Source: Streptomyces sp. NBC_00390 (GTDB lineage Bacteria; Actinomycetota; Actinomycetes; Streptomycetales; Streptomycetaceae). From it: a stretch of 64,000 nt of DNA. Location: the NCBI RefSeq assembly GCF_036057275.1, contig NZ_CP107945.1, positions 5,766,001 through 5,830,000 on the forward strand. Reading direction: 5' to 3'. Below are positions 35,118-42,956 of the stretch, in pieces (positions within the stretch are counted from its first letter, which is position 1; each line of letters begins with the position of its first letter). The notes beneath the pieces were generated by a model. That model saw only the letters and a program-made list of their open reading frames with translations. It did no database searches and was not told the DNA's origin. A program made the translations under genes and the position numbers.

Positions 35118-36847
35118 GCGGCCTCAGCCTCCGTCAACTGCGAGAGGACGATCTCCCGGTACGTCTCATTGCCCTGCATCAGCTCGTGATGGTTTCCGGT
35201 GCCCACGACCTGCCCCTCGTCCAGGACCACGATCCGGTCCGCGTCACGGATCGTCGACACCCGCTGGGCGACGATCACCACCGTTGCCCGGGACGTCTCG
35301 CGGGACAGCGCACCGCGCAGCGCCGCGTCGGTCGCGTAGTCCAGCGCCGAGAAGGAGTCGTCGAAGAGATAGATCTCCGGCTGCTGCACCAGCGTGCGCG
35401 CGATGGCGAGCCGCTGACGCTGCCCGCCGGAGACATTGGTGCCGCCCTGCGCGATCGGCGCGTTCAGCCCGCCCTCGAGTTCCCGTACGAAGTCGGCGGC
35501 CTGCGCGACCTCGAGCGCCTGCCACAGCTCGTCGTCGCTCGCTCCGGGGTTCCCGTACCGCAGATTCGTGGCCACGGTCCCCGAGAACAGATACGGCTTC
35601 TGCGGCACGAGCCCCACCGTCCGCGCCATCAGCGCCGGATCCAGCTCCCGTACGTCCACGCCGTCGACGAGCACTTCGCCGCCCGTCACATCGAACAGCC
35701 GCGGCACCAGGCCCAGCAGGGTCGACTTGCCGCTTCCGGTCGACCCGATGATCGCGGTCGTCTCACCCGGCCGCGCCACCAGATCGACACCCCGCAGTAC
35801 CGACTCCTCGGCACCCGGATAGCGGAAGTCGACGCCGCGCACCTCGAGATGACCGCTGCGGCGCAGCTCCCGCACGGGCGCGCTCGGCGGCACCACGCTC
35901 GAATCGGTGCCCAGCACCTCCTGGATCCGCTCGGCACACACCTCGGCGCGCGGCACCATCATGAACATGAACGTGGCCATCATCACGGCCATCACGATCT
36001 GCATCAGATACGCAAGGAAAGCGGTCAGCGCGCCGATCTGGATCGCACCGCTGTCGACCCGGTGCGCACCGAACCAGACGACGGCGATCGACGACACGTT
36101 CACCACCGTCATCACGGTCGGGAACATCAGCGCCATCAGCCGGCCGGTCGACAGCGACACTTCGGTCAGCTCGCCGTTGGCCCCGCGGAAGCGCTCCTTC
36201 TCGTACGTGTCGCGTACGAAGGCGCGGATCACCCGATTGCCGGTGATCTGCTCACGCAGCACCCGGTTCACCGTGTCCAGGCGCTCCTGCATGGCCCGGA
36301 ACAACGGCCGCATCCGCTTCACGATCAGCGCCACCGCGATACCGAGCACCGGCACGACCGCCAGCAGCACCGCGGACAGCGGCACGTCCTGGCCGAGCGC
36401 CATGACGATGCCGCCGACGCACATGATGGGCGCCGAGACCATCAGGGTGAACGCCAGCAGCACCAGCATCTGGACCTGTTGGACGTCATTGGTCGTCCGG
36501 GTGATCAGTGAAGGGGCACCGAAGTGCCCCACCTCGCGCGCGGAGAAGCTCTGCACCCGGTCGAAGACGGCGGCCCGGACGTCCCGCCCGAGCGCGGACG
36601 CGGTGCGGGCGCTGTAGAAGACGGCCCCGATGTTGCAGACCACCTGGACCACGCTGACGCCGATCATGACGGCGCCCAGGGCCAGGATGTAGCCCGTGTC
36701 CCCCTTCACGACACCGTTGTCGATGATGTCGGCGTTGAGGGTCGGCAGATAGAGGGTGGCACTGGTCTGCAGCAGCTGCAGCGCCACAAGGAAGGCGATG
36801 GGTTTCTTGTACGGACCGAGGAAGGTCCGCAGCAGTTGTATCAGCAC
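35114..36847 (-). CDS. ABC exporter half-transporter, degenerate-site subunit
   Basis: Membrane ABC exporter subunit of 577 residues with six transmembrane helices and a C-terminal nucleotide-binding domain. Walker A is GSTGSGKST and the signature is SGGQRQ. Walker B ends YLFDDSFSALD, so Asp replaces the catalytic Glu. That is the mark of a degenerate ATP site seen in heterodimeric exporters such as TM287/288-type. It is the first gene of a two-gene operon with a 4-bp overlap. GTG at 36847 is the start. A long upstream gap of 125 bases separates it from the FGGY kinase. Confidence 0.87.
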   Translation of the reverse strand: MLIQLLRTFLGPYKKPIAFLVALQLLQTSATLYLPTLNADIIDNGVVKGDTGYILALGAVMIGVSVVQVVCNIGAVFYSARTASALGRDVRAAVFDRVQSFSAREVGHFGAPSLITRTTNDVQQVQMLVLLAFTLMVSAPIMCVGGIVMALGQDVPLSAVLLAVVPVLGIAVALIVKRMRPLFRAMQERLDTVNRVLREQITGNRVIRAFVRDTYEKERFRGANGELTEVSLSTGRLMALMFPTVMTVVNVSSIAVVWFGAHRVDSGAIQIGALTAFLAYLMQIVMAVMMATFMFMMVPRAEVCAERIQEVLGTDSSVVPPSAPVRELRRSGHLEVRGVDFRYPGAEESVLRGVDLVARPGETTAIIGSTGSGKSTLLGLVPRLFDVTGGEVLVDGVDVRELDPALMARTVGLVPQKPYLFSGTVATNLRYGNPGASDDELWQALEVAQAADFVRELEGGLNAPIAQGGTNVSGGQRQRLAIARTLVQQPEIYLFDDSFSALDYATDAALRGALSRETSRATVVIVAQRVSTIRDADRIVVLDEGQVVGTGNHHELMQGNETYREIVLSQLTEAEAA

Positions 36848-36972
36848 GCGCTGTCTCTCGGGCTCGGCAAGATCGGGGGGTCACCCCATCTTCCGGCACC
36901 GGGCAGGGGAAACCTCAAGGGAATTCCTCCAAAGCCCGGTCAAGAACAGCTGAAGGAACCGCCGTCGGCGGC

Positions 36973-38418
36973 CTAGCCACCGAAGCTGAACGCCCCCGGG
37001 TGGATCTGGTCCCGGGTCGCCCCGTACTGCTGGCGCACGGCCCGGCCCACCGCGAGCTCGTCGCCCGGCTCGAAGACCTGCACCGCGGCCCCCTGCCAGG
37101 CCGGCGGTGACTGCGGCGACAGCGTCCCCTGCGCGACCCCCAGCGCCCACGCGGCCTGGCGCGCCGCACCGAGGGCCGCATAGTCGGCGGGCTGCGGCAC
37201 GACGACCTGCGCCGCGAAGATCGCCGGCGCGGCGGCCTGCACGGCGGGCAGCTCGGCGGCCGCACCCAGCAGGAACACCCGGCGCACCTCGACGCCCCGG
37301 CTGCGCAGCACGTCCATCGCGTCCGCGAGCGAGCACAGCATGCCCTCGAACGATGCCCGCGCCAGATGCTCCGCCTTCATCGACTCGCGCCGCAGCCCGC
37401 TCAGCGTGCCCGCCGTGTGGGGCAGCTGCGGAGTGCGCTCGCCCTCCAGATACGGCAGCAGCACCAGGCCGGACGAGCCCGGCGTCGACTTCATGGCGAG
37501 ATCCGAGAGCTCCGCGAGGTCCCCCAGGCCGAGCAGCTCGGCGGTGCCGCGCAGAGCCCGTACGGCATTGAGCGTGTGCACCACGGGAAGATGCATCCCG
37601 GTCGCGTCGGCGAACGAGGTGATCATCCCGCTGGGGTCGGCCAGCGCCTCGTGGTGCACGGCCATCACCGAACCCGACGCGCCCAGGGACACCACCGCGT
37701 CGCCGACGCCGAGCCCGAGCCCGAACGCCGCCGCCATCGTCTCGCCGGTCCCCGCGGAGATCAGCAGCCCCTCGGGCGTGGTGCCCGCGGCCTCGGCCGG
37801 ACCGAGCACGTCCGGCAGCGCACACGGGTGCCCGAGCGCGAGCTCCACCAGATCGGGACGGTAGGACCCGGTGCCCGCGGACCAGTAGCCGGTCCCCGAG
37901 GCGGCGCCGCGGTCGGTGGTCCGCCGGGCGGGCCGGCCCAGCAGCTGCCACACCAGCCAGTCGTGCGGCTGCATCAGCGCAGCGATCCGCTGCGCGGCCT
38001 CGGGCTCGGAGCGTGCCAGCCAGCGCAGTTTCGCCACCGGCTGGGCGGCCTGCGGCACGCAGCCGACAGCCTCGGCCCAGGCCTGCCGCCCGCCGAGGCC
38101 GTCGATGAGATCGGCTGCCGCGACCTGGGCGCGCTTGTCGTTGCCCAGCAGGGCGGGACGGACCGGCCCGCCCTGTGCATCCAGGGGAACCAGACCGTTC
38201 TGCTGCGCGGAGACGCCGATGGCCTGCACGCCCTCGAGCAGCCCGCCTCCCGCGGCCTCGCCGAGGGAGAGGAGCCACACCTGCGGATCGACCTCGGTGG
38301 CCTTGGCCTCGACGGGGTGCGGAGCGTACCCCTGGCGCAGCACGGCGCCCGTGTCTGCGTCACAGACGACGATGCGTGTGAACTCGGACGAGCTGTCCAG
38401 CCCTGCGACTATCCCCAT
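36973..38418 (-). CDS. FGGY carbohydrate kinase, xylulokinase-like
   Basis: Cytoplasmic kinase of 481 residues with the two-domain FGGY fold. The N-terminus VAGLDSSSEFTRIVV is the phosphate-binding loop, a diverged form of the usual GTSS motif. Next come ALMQPHDWLVWQLLG and TDRGAASGTGYW, a segment common in xylulokinases, then GASGSVMAVHH. The acidic catalytic residue probably lies in the first third. The product would be D-xylulose 5-phosphate or a related sugar phosphate. There is no adjacent isomerase or sugar ABC transporter, so the substrate is uncertain. The ATG at 38418 is well placed. Confidence 0.8.
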   Translation of the reverse strand: MGIVAGLDSSSEFTRIVVCDADTGAVLRQGYAPHPVEAKATEVDPQVWLLSLGEAAGGGLLEGVQAIGVSAQQNGLVPLDAQGGPVRPALLGNDKRAQVAAADLIDGLGGRQAWAEAVGCVPQAAQPVAKLRWLARSEPEAAQRIAALMQPHDWLVWQLLGRPARRTTDRGAASGTGYWSAGTGSYRPDLVELALGHPCALPDVLGPAEAAGTTPEGLLISAGTGETMAAAFGLGLGVGDAVVSLGASGSVMAVHHEALADPSGMITSFADATGMHLPVVHTLNAVRALRGTAELLGLGDLAELSDLAMKSTPGSSGLVLLPYLEGERTPQLPHTAGTLSGLRRESMKAEHLARASFEGMLCSLADAMDVLRSRGVEVRRVFLLGAAAELPAVQAAAPAIFAAQVVVPQPADYAALGAARQAAWALGVAQGTLSPQSPPAWQGAAVQVFEPGDELAVGRAVRQQYGATRDQIHPGAFSFGG

Positions 38419-38453
38419 GTCCAGAATTCTGCCGCACTTCGCCGACGGTCACG

Positions 38454-38753
38454 TCATGTGTTGGTGGTACCCCAGTCGTCGTCGAGACTGCCGTTCTTGT
38501 CGCGCAGTGCCCTCACCCGCTCGGCCACCGAGACGGGCACATGGTCACCGACCTTGTCGCTGACCTTGTGGAACGCCTTGCCGGCCGCATGGCGGCTGTT
38601 GTGCGCCGCGGACTCGGCGGCGTTGCGCACCGCGGGGTTCTGGGCGAACTGCCGCGCGGACTTCTTGAGCTGTTCGTACTTCTCGCGCCCGGCCCGCGCG
38701 CCGAGCACGAAGCCGAGGGCCAGTCCGGCGACGAACGTGAGCTTGTACCGCAT
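38454..38753 (-). CDS. YtxH-like small membrane-associated protein
   Basis: Protein of 99 residues starting MRYKLTFVAGLALGFVLGARAGREKYEQL: a short glycine-rich hydrophobic anchor with a GxxxGAxxG pattern, then a basic amphipathic helix and an acidic tail. This is the YtxH-type layout common in Streptomyces. ATG 38753 has a GGAAGGG site. Function is unknown, possibly membrane stress. It is 36 bases upstream of the FGGY kinase and probably has its own promoter. Confidence 0.7.
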   Translation of the reverse strand: MRYKLTFVAGLALGFVLGARAGREKYEQLKKSARQFAQNPAVRNAAESAAHNSRHAAGKAFHKVSDKVGDHVPVSVAERVRALRDKNGSLDDDWGTTNT

Positions 38754-38926
38754 GGCTGCGACCCTTCCGTTGCGTCGGTGCTGCTCGCCTACCCGGCTGG
38801 GCCCGTGATCACCCCGGGACATACCGATTGGCGGAGCACCCCCCTGCTTGCGCTAATGTATGTGTCGCAGCGAGCGCACGCCCCCTGGGACGCCCCGGGT
38901 AGGTACGTTCGGTGCAAACGCAGCAA

Positions 38927-38999
38927 TCCCCTGTAGCTCAATTGGCAGAGCAGCCGGCTGTTAACCGGCAGGTTACTGGTTCGAGTCCAGTCGGGGGAG
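38927..38999 (+). tRNA. tRNA-Asn (anticodon GTT)
   Basis: Complete 73-nt cloverleaf. The acceptor TCCCCTG (38927-38933) pairs with 38992-38998, discriminator G38999. The anticodon stem GCCGG/CCGGC surrounds loop CTGTTAA with GTT at 38960-38962. The T-loop is TTCGAGT. No CCA is encoded. The second copy follows 5 bases later. Confidence 0.97.
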
Positions 39000-39004
39000 C
39001 GCGA

Positions 39005-39077
39005 TCCCCTGTAGCTCAATTGGCAGAGCATTCGGCTGTTAACCGGAGGGTTGCTGGTTCGAGTCCAGCCGGGGGAG
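39005..39077 (+). tRNA. tRNA-Asn (anticodon GTT), second copy
   Basis: 73-nt copy of the preceding tRNA with a few changes in the anticodon and T stems (TTCGG/CCGGA stem with one T-G pair). Anticodon GTT at 39038-39040. Probably cotranscribed with the first copy and ended by the hairpin at 39090-39112. Confidence 0.97.
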
Positions 39078-39089
39078 CAGCTGAGAAAG

Positions 39090-39112
39090 AGGACCCCTCG
39101 AGGGTCCTTTTT
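39090..39112 (+). terminator. Intrinsic terminator of tRNA-Asn pair
   Basis: AGGACCC (39090-39096), loop CTCGA, GGGTCCT (39102-39108), then TTTT. It is a classical stem plus T-tract, 13 bases past the second tRNA-Asn. Confidence 0.85.
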
Positions 39113-39251
39113 CGCGTCTTCCGCACGGCATCCGGGGCGGCGACCAGCGCAGTCTTCATGGTCACGGGTTGCCGACCATCCGAAGCGAGAGATCGTATGA
39201 CCGGCTATGCTGCGGCAGACGGCGCGCACAAATGTGCGCGACGCGCCGTTA

Positions 39252-39325
39252 GGGGCGGTAGCTCAGCCGGTTAGAGCAGCGGACTCATAATCCGTCGGCC
39301 GTGGGTTCGAGTCCCACCCGCCCCA
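39252..39325 (+). tRNA. tRNA with anticodon CAT (elongator Met or Ile2)
   Basis: Complete 74-nt cloverleaf: acceptor GGGGCGG (39252-39258) pairs with CCGCCCC (39318-39324), discriminator A39325. Anticodon stem GCGGA/TCCGT, loop CTCATAA, anticodon CAT at 39286-39288. T-loop TTCGAGT. The first acceptor pair is G-C, so it is not initiator tRNA. Elongator Met and Ile2 (lysidine-modified) cannot be separated by eye. Confidence 0.93.
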
Positions 39326-40406
39326 CCGCAGGCCTGTGGTTACGGATCGATCCGACCGGCACCTTTGCCGGTCGGGCGAGTCGTGAAGTTGATCGTGACG
39401 GCCCATTCCTACGGCCGTCCTCCTAGTGTGAGGACAATGTGAGGACAGAGGCGTAGCGACACGCGCTCGTCACGCTGTCTCACGGCCGGGCCCGCAACGA
39501 GTCAACCCGTATGCAACGAGCCCCTCCGTTCGGGGGCCGCGGACGGTTGCTTGTGCCGCAGCGATCTCGCCCCGGGGCGGCCTCGGCTCGAGCGCGACCG
39601 GACCGCAACACCCTTGGCCTTGCTCGGCATGGCCCCTCCGGCGCTCGCCATGTCCCGTGCCGCTCTGCTGCGTGCCGCCGGTGACACCAGGACCGTCGTG
39701 ATCGCCCTCCGTGGCCGGCGGCCATGTCCTCCTCATCCCGCTCTGCCGGCTCCTCGGCGTCCGCGCCGGGCTCGAACCTCCGGGCCTCTGTCCGGCGTGG
39801 ACGGCGTTCGCTGTTGTCTACGCCGCGCTGCTGCGGGGTCCCTGCGAACGCCGGTTCTACGACCGCACCGCGGAGGCTCCGACGGTGTCCGCCGGTTCGG
39901 CTGACGCTTGGTCACAGTGGTGCAGGCTTCCAAGGCTTGTGCCTGGACACTGATGATCAGAGTGGCAGCAGGCCTCGCGCCACAGGCGGGGTGTCGCCCG
40001 GACATCGCCGGGGCGCGGCTGGACCGCCCGGCGGCGACGCCGGAACGGAAGCGCCATGGGAGACCGCTGTCGGGCGCCGCAGGTTGTCGGACCCATCGAG
40101 CCCAGGACGGCGTCAGCGGTTCGTCCTCCGCGCGGCCGGGGTGAGCCCGTCCGGCAGGCACAGTCCGGGTGACGGCTGCGACATCGGGTCGCTGCGGTCC
40201 CAAATCACCGAGATGCCGGCGCCGTTGCGGACGGCTCCGTACTCGACGTCTCGGTCGGCGCCCGGAGTCGGCTCAACCTTGCCACGACCGAGTGGCGGGC
40301 GCGGACCTGCGCCGACCGGCACCAGGCTGTACGGACCAAATGGTTCGGCCGACGCGACAGCACGGGGTGGCAGCGCCGTCCCGGGCTGTCTCCCGACGCC
40401 CTTTGC
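39326..40406. other. Non-coding or decayed 1.1-kb region downstream of tRNA
   Basis: About 1.1 kb with no convincing gene. It has a lower GC impression than its neighbours and several short open frames of poor coding character. An 11-bp-period direct repeat TGTGAGGACA lies at 39427-39436 and 39438-39447, close after the tRNA. A minus-strand frame directly behind the TetR stop (40113-40406) stays open for about 98 codons with protein-like text (EYGAVRNGAGISVIWDRSD), possibly a gene fragment. The site next to a tRNA suggests scars of an integrated element, but no integrase can be read. Confidence 0.45.
39353..39374 (+). terminator. Hairpin downstream of CAT tRNA
   Basis: Perfect 9-bp stem CGACCGGCA/TGCCGGTCG with a CCTT loop, 28 bases past the tRNA. 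There is no T-tract. A 12-bp palindrome CGGATCGATCCG (39343-39354) abuts it. Confidence 0.5.
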
Positions 40407-41093
40407 TCACTCGCGTGCGTCGAGAGCATCGGCGAGGTGCGGGTCGATGTTTCTGAGCGCCGCCACGGCGAACTGGGTCGTGAACTCGGCGGCCGATGCC
40501 GGACCCAGTGAGTCGGCGACCAGCGTGTACCGCGCGCCCTCGACGACCAGGCCGACGACGAAGGAGGCGCAGAGCTCCGCACTCGTCCCCCAGGTACCAC
40601 GGCCGTGGCGCTCGGTGAAGTACCGGATCCGGCGCGTGATCTCCCGGTCGGCGGCCGACATGAGCCGTTGCCTGGCCTCGGCCGCCGACCCTGTCGCGTG
40701 CGCGCCGAAGAGCAGGCGGAATCTCGCCGGATGGACGTCCGCGTAATCGAAGAACGAGGCCACGCCCGCGCGCACCTGCTGTTCGAGCGGGAGATCGGCC
40801 GCTGCCGCGTAGGCCTCGAAGAGCGCGCTCGCCAACGTGTCGGCTGCGAGGTCGGCGCATTTGCCGAACAGGTCCTCCTTGCTGCCGAAGTGCGCGTACA
40901 GCGTGGGTTTGGTCGATCTCGCACGTGCGGCGACGACGTCCATGGTCGCCGCGTGGAATCCGGACTCACCGAAGACCGCGGAGGCCGCGTCCAGCATCTC
41001 TTCGTCGGTCGGGCGTGCCGCAGACGGGCGGCGACGGCCCGCTGGACGCTGTGGCGCGGGGCCGGCCTTGGGCGGGTGATCAGCCATGTCCAT
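40407..41093 (-). CDS. TetR family transcriptional regulator
   Basis: Regulator of 228 residues. The N-terminal helix-turn-helix reads TDEEMLDAASAVFGESGFHAATMDVVAARA, then STKPTLYAHFGSKEDLF, the family signature. The C-terminal ligand domain is close to the TetR_C type, with a segment around ARFRLLFGAHATG. A short Pro/Arg-rich N-terminal extension precedes the domain. ATG 41093 follows a GGAAG site; GTG 41096 and ATG 41087 are alternatives. Two palindromes directly upstream (41097-41112 and 41126-41141) suggest autoregulation. No enzyme gene is adjacent to name a target. Confidence 0.87.
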   Translation of the reverse strand: MDMADHPPKAGPAPQRPAGRRRPSAARPTDEEMLDAASAVFGESGFHAATMDVVAARARSTKPTLYAHFGSKEDLFGKCADLAADTLASALFEAYAAAADLPLEQQVRAGVASFFDYADVHPARFRLLFGAHATGSAAEARQRLMSAADREITRRIRYFTERHGRGTWGTSAELCASFVVGLVVEGARYTLVADSLGPASAAEFTTQFAVAALRNIDPHLADALDARE

Positions 41094-41096
41094 CAC

Positions 41097-41141
41097 TTTA
41101 CTTCCGGGTAAACCAGGATTACGATTTTACTCCGTAGTAAA
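41097..41141. promoter_or_regulatory. Two TetR-type palindromic sites
   Basis: TTTACT-CCGT-AGTAAA is perfect at 41126-41141. TTTACT-TCCG-GGTAAA at 41097-41112 differs at one arm position. Centres are 29 bp apart. They lie immediately upstream of the TetR start and stand out as AT-rich in the local sequence. Confidence 0.7.
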
Positions 41142-41198
41142 TGCGGTTGTATCGACTCCCTGACTGGAGAAACCGGCCAGGGCCTTGTGGAGGCTTTC

Positions 41199-41687
41199 AT
41201 GCACCACACTCACCTCATACGGCCCGCCGCGACCGCCGCAACGCGCCCCGTCCCTGTCTCGCCCCTGGGCTTCGCCCCCCACCGGGAGCTGACCGTCGCC
41301 GGCCCCTGGCGACTTCCGCGGGCTCCGGACGCCTGTGGTCAGGCCCGCAGAGCGGTGTGCAGCACCCTGGCCGACTGGGGCCTGGACCATCTTGCGGACA
41401 CGGCCGAACTCCTGGTCAGCGAACTGGTCGGCAATGCGCTGCTTCACGCGTACGGTTCCGTCCGCCTCACCGTGGTACGCCGCGAGGTCATCTGTTGCCA
41501 AGTCCGCGACGGCAGCCGGGAGCTGCCGCAGCTCCGTTCGGCGCGGACCACCGACGAATTCGGCCGCGGCCTGCATTTGGTCGATCTGATGGCGAGCAAA
41601 TGGGGCGCCGACCCCACACCCTGGGGCAAGGAGGTCTGGTTCGAACTTCCGGTGGCGCCGGATTCCTCCGGTGGAGGGCGGCACTGA
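41199..41687 (+). CDS. ATP-binding anti-sigma-type regulator (HATPase, RsbW-like)
   Basis: Cytoplasmic protein of 162 residues with a GHKL ATPase domain. The N box is ELLVSELVGNALLHAYG, the next glycine-rich segment is TTDEFGRGLHLVDLMASKWG, and the tail is GKEVWFELP. Streptomyces has dozens of such stand-alone proteins acting as anti-sigma factors or partners of anti-anti-sigma proteins. No STAS partner or sigma factor is adjacent. ATG 41199 is chosen because GGAGG lies 6 bases upstream; GTG 41187 is a poorer choice. Confidence 0.82.
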   Translation: MHHTHLIRPAATAATRPVPVSPLGFAPHRELTVAGPWRLPRAPDACGQARRAVCSTLADWGLDHLADTAELLVSELVGNALLHAYGSVRLTVVRREVICCQVRDGSRELPQLRSARTTDEFGRGLHLVDLMASKWGADPTPWGKEVWFELPVAPDSSGGGRH

Positions 41688-41849
41688 GCGAGGAGCCCTC
41701 GCGCGGACCGAGTCGCTTGGTCACATCACCGATTTCCCGTAGGGGAACGTCACCGCTCGATTCCGACCAGGAGGTCCCCAAGAACACGACCGTCCTCTCG
41801 GTCGCTTCGGCGAGTACCGTGATGAGCAAGGCCGTTGCTCGTGCCGTGC

Positions 41850-42000
41850 CGCCGCGTCGTTCCTGACCGCGACGTACACCGTCACCCAGGCCGACCTGAG
41901 CACCGGCACGGTGACGAACACGGCCCGCGCGACGGGCACTCCGCCCACCGGACCCGCGGTGACCTCGGCGCCCTCGAGCACGAAGGTGAACACATCGCAC
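41850..42000 (+). pseudogene. Relic of a surface-repeat (DUF11-like) gene
   Basis: In one frame the DNA reads [20 protein letters not shown] followed by [19 protein letters not shown]. This is the hallmark of Ig-like DUF11/DUF7507 repeats in actinobacterial surface proteins. There is no start codon, an in-frame stop lies upstream at 41740-41742, and the frame runs into a terminator hairpin. It is therefore a fragment of a lost gene rather than a working CDS. Confidence 0.6.
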
Positions 42001-42038
42001 GGCGCGGGGGCCGCATCCTTGGATGCGGCCCCCGCGCC
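42001..42038. terminator. Perfect 18-bp inverted repeat terminator
   Basis: Arms 42001-42018 and 42021-42038 match perfectly around TT; the practical loop is larger. It is 24 bases beyond the stop of the minus-strand PhnB-like gene and would stop transcripts from both sides. Confidence 0.75.
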
Positions 42039-42061
42039 GTCGTCGAGGTCTGTGGAGAGGG

Positions 42062-42481
42062 TCAGCCCTGCTGTTCGCTGATGTTGACCAGCCATGTGAT
42101 GCCGAACCGGTCGGTGCACATCCCGAACACGTCTCCCCACATCTGCTTCTCCATCGGCACCGTGACCGTGCCGCCCGAGCCGGACAGCTTCTCCCAGTAG
42201 CCGCGCAGTTCGGCTGCGTCGTCCCCGCTCAGGCTCACGGCGATGTTGTTGCCGGGCTTGTGCTCCATGCCGGGTGGTGTGTCGGCGCCCATGAGGGTGA
42301 AGCCCTTGTCCGTCTCGAGCATGCTGTGCATGACCTTGTCGGCGGCGTCACCGGCCTCCTCCGCCTGGAATTCGCCGAAGGTGCTCACCGTCAGGGTGCC
42401 GCCGAAGACTTCCTTGTAGAGCTCCATGGCTTCGCGTGCGTTGCCGTCGAAGCTGATGTACGGGTTGAGCCGAGAAGACAC
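42062..42481 (-). CDS. PhnB-like VOC family protein
   Basis: Protein of 139 residues of the PhnB/3-demethylubiquinone-like VOC group. The start is [25 protein letters not shown], with [10 protein letters not shown] in the middle and [17 protein letters not shown] toward the end. These proteins have a glyoxalase-like fold and mostly unknown substrates. GTG 42481 is chosen because AAGGA lies 7-11 bases upstream and longer forms add unrelated residues. It ends before a strong hairpin terminator. Confidence 0.85.
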   Translation of the reverse strand: MSSRLNPYISFDGNAREAMELYKEVFGGTLTVSTFGEFQAEEAGDAADKVMHSMLETDKGFTLMGADTPPGMEHKPGNNIAVSLSGDDAAELRGYWEKLSGSGGTVTVPMEKQMWGDVFGMCTDRFGITWLVNISEQQG

Positions 42482-42956
42482 GAGATGATCCTTTCGCGAG
42501 GCAGGTCCCTCTTGGCAGGTTAGGCGGTGCGGTACCTGTGCGGCGGGTGACTCCCCGGCGCTCAAGGCGCCGTCCGCCGCCGACGGCGGGCCGGGCTCCG
42601 CGGGTGATTTCCACGATCGAGGTCAAGGGCCCCCGCGGCAATGCTTCGTCATTGTTGTACTTACTCAAGTTCCAGAAGTCGGCCGCTGTGCCCGGAAGTG
42701 GACTTGACGCGCCGGAATGTGAATGGCGGGCGCCCGGAACTCTTGTTGTCGGGAGGCGAGTTGTGTAAGGGTGAGCTTCCTCACGTCCGAACAAGACTAT
42801 TTTGATCAACCGTTCGAATTTTCTCCGAAGGCGACCCGACTCCAAAAGAGGGGGCATCGCCCGCGTAGGTATGTACCAACAGGTGCGCGCCTTTCGACCG
42901 GCGTCCGCGGCCCCTCGGCCGAGGCTGCCACCCTTGCAACCCCCCACCGCAATGCC
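42482..42956. other. AT-richer intergenic promoter region
   Basis: 475 bases between divergent genes. The stretch 42640-42830 is notably richer in A and T. It contains TTGTTG (42743-42748) and TAAGGG (42766-42771) with 17-bp spacing as a possible promoter, and a short GTGAG-CTTC-CTCAC inverted repeat at 42771-42784. The open frame of the next gene extends back here, but without coding character. Confidence 0.45.

Larger units (their letters stand above)
41688..42061. other. Intergenic stretch with gene relic and terminator
   Basis: 374 bases between the ATP-binding regulator and the PhnB-like gene. It contains the DUF11-like relic (41850-42000) and the perfect hairpin at 42001-42038. No intact gene is present. 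Confidence 0.6.

Noticed and set aside
39326-40406. Integrase or transposase gene beside the tRNA
   Set aside because: No tyrosine-recombinase or transposase motif could be read on either strand.
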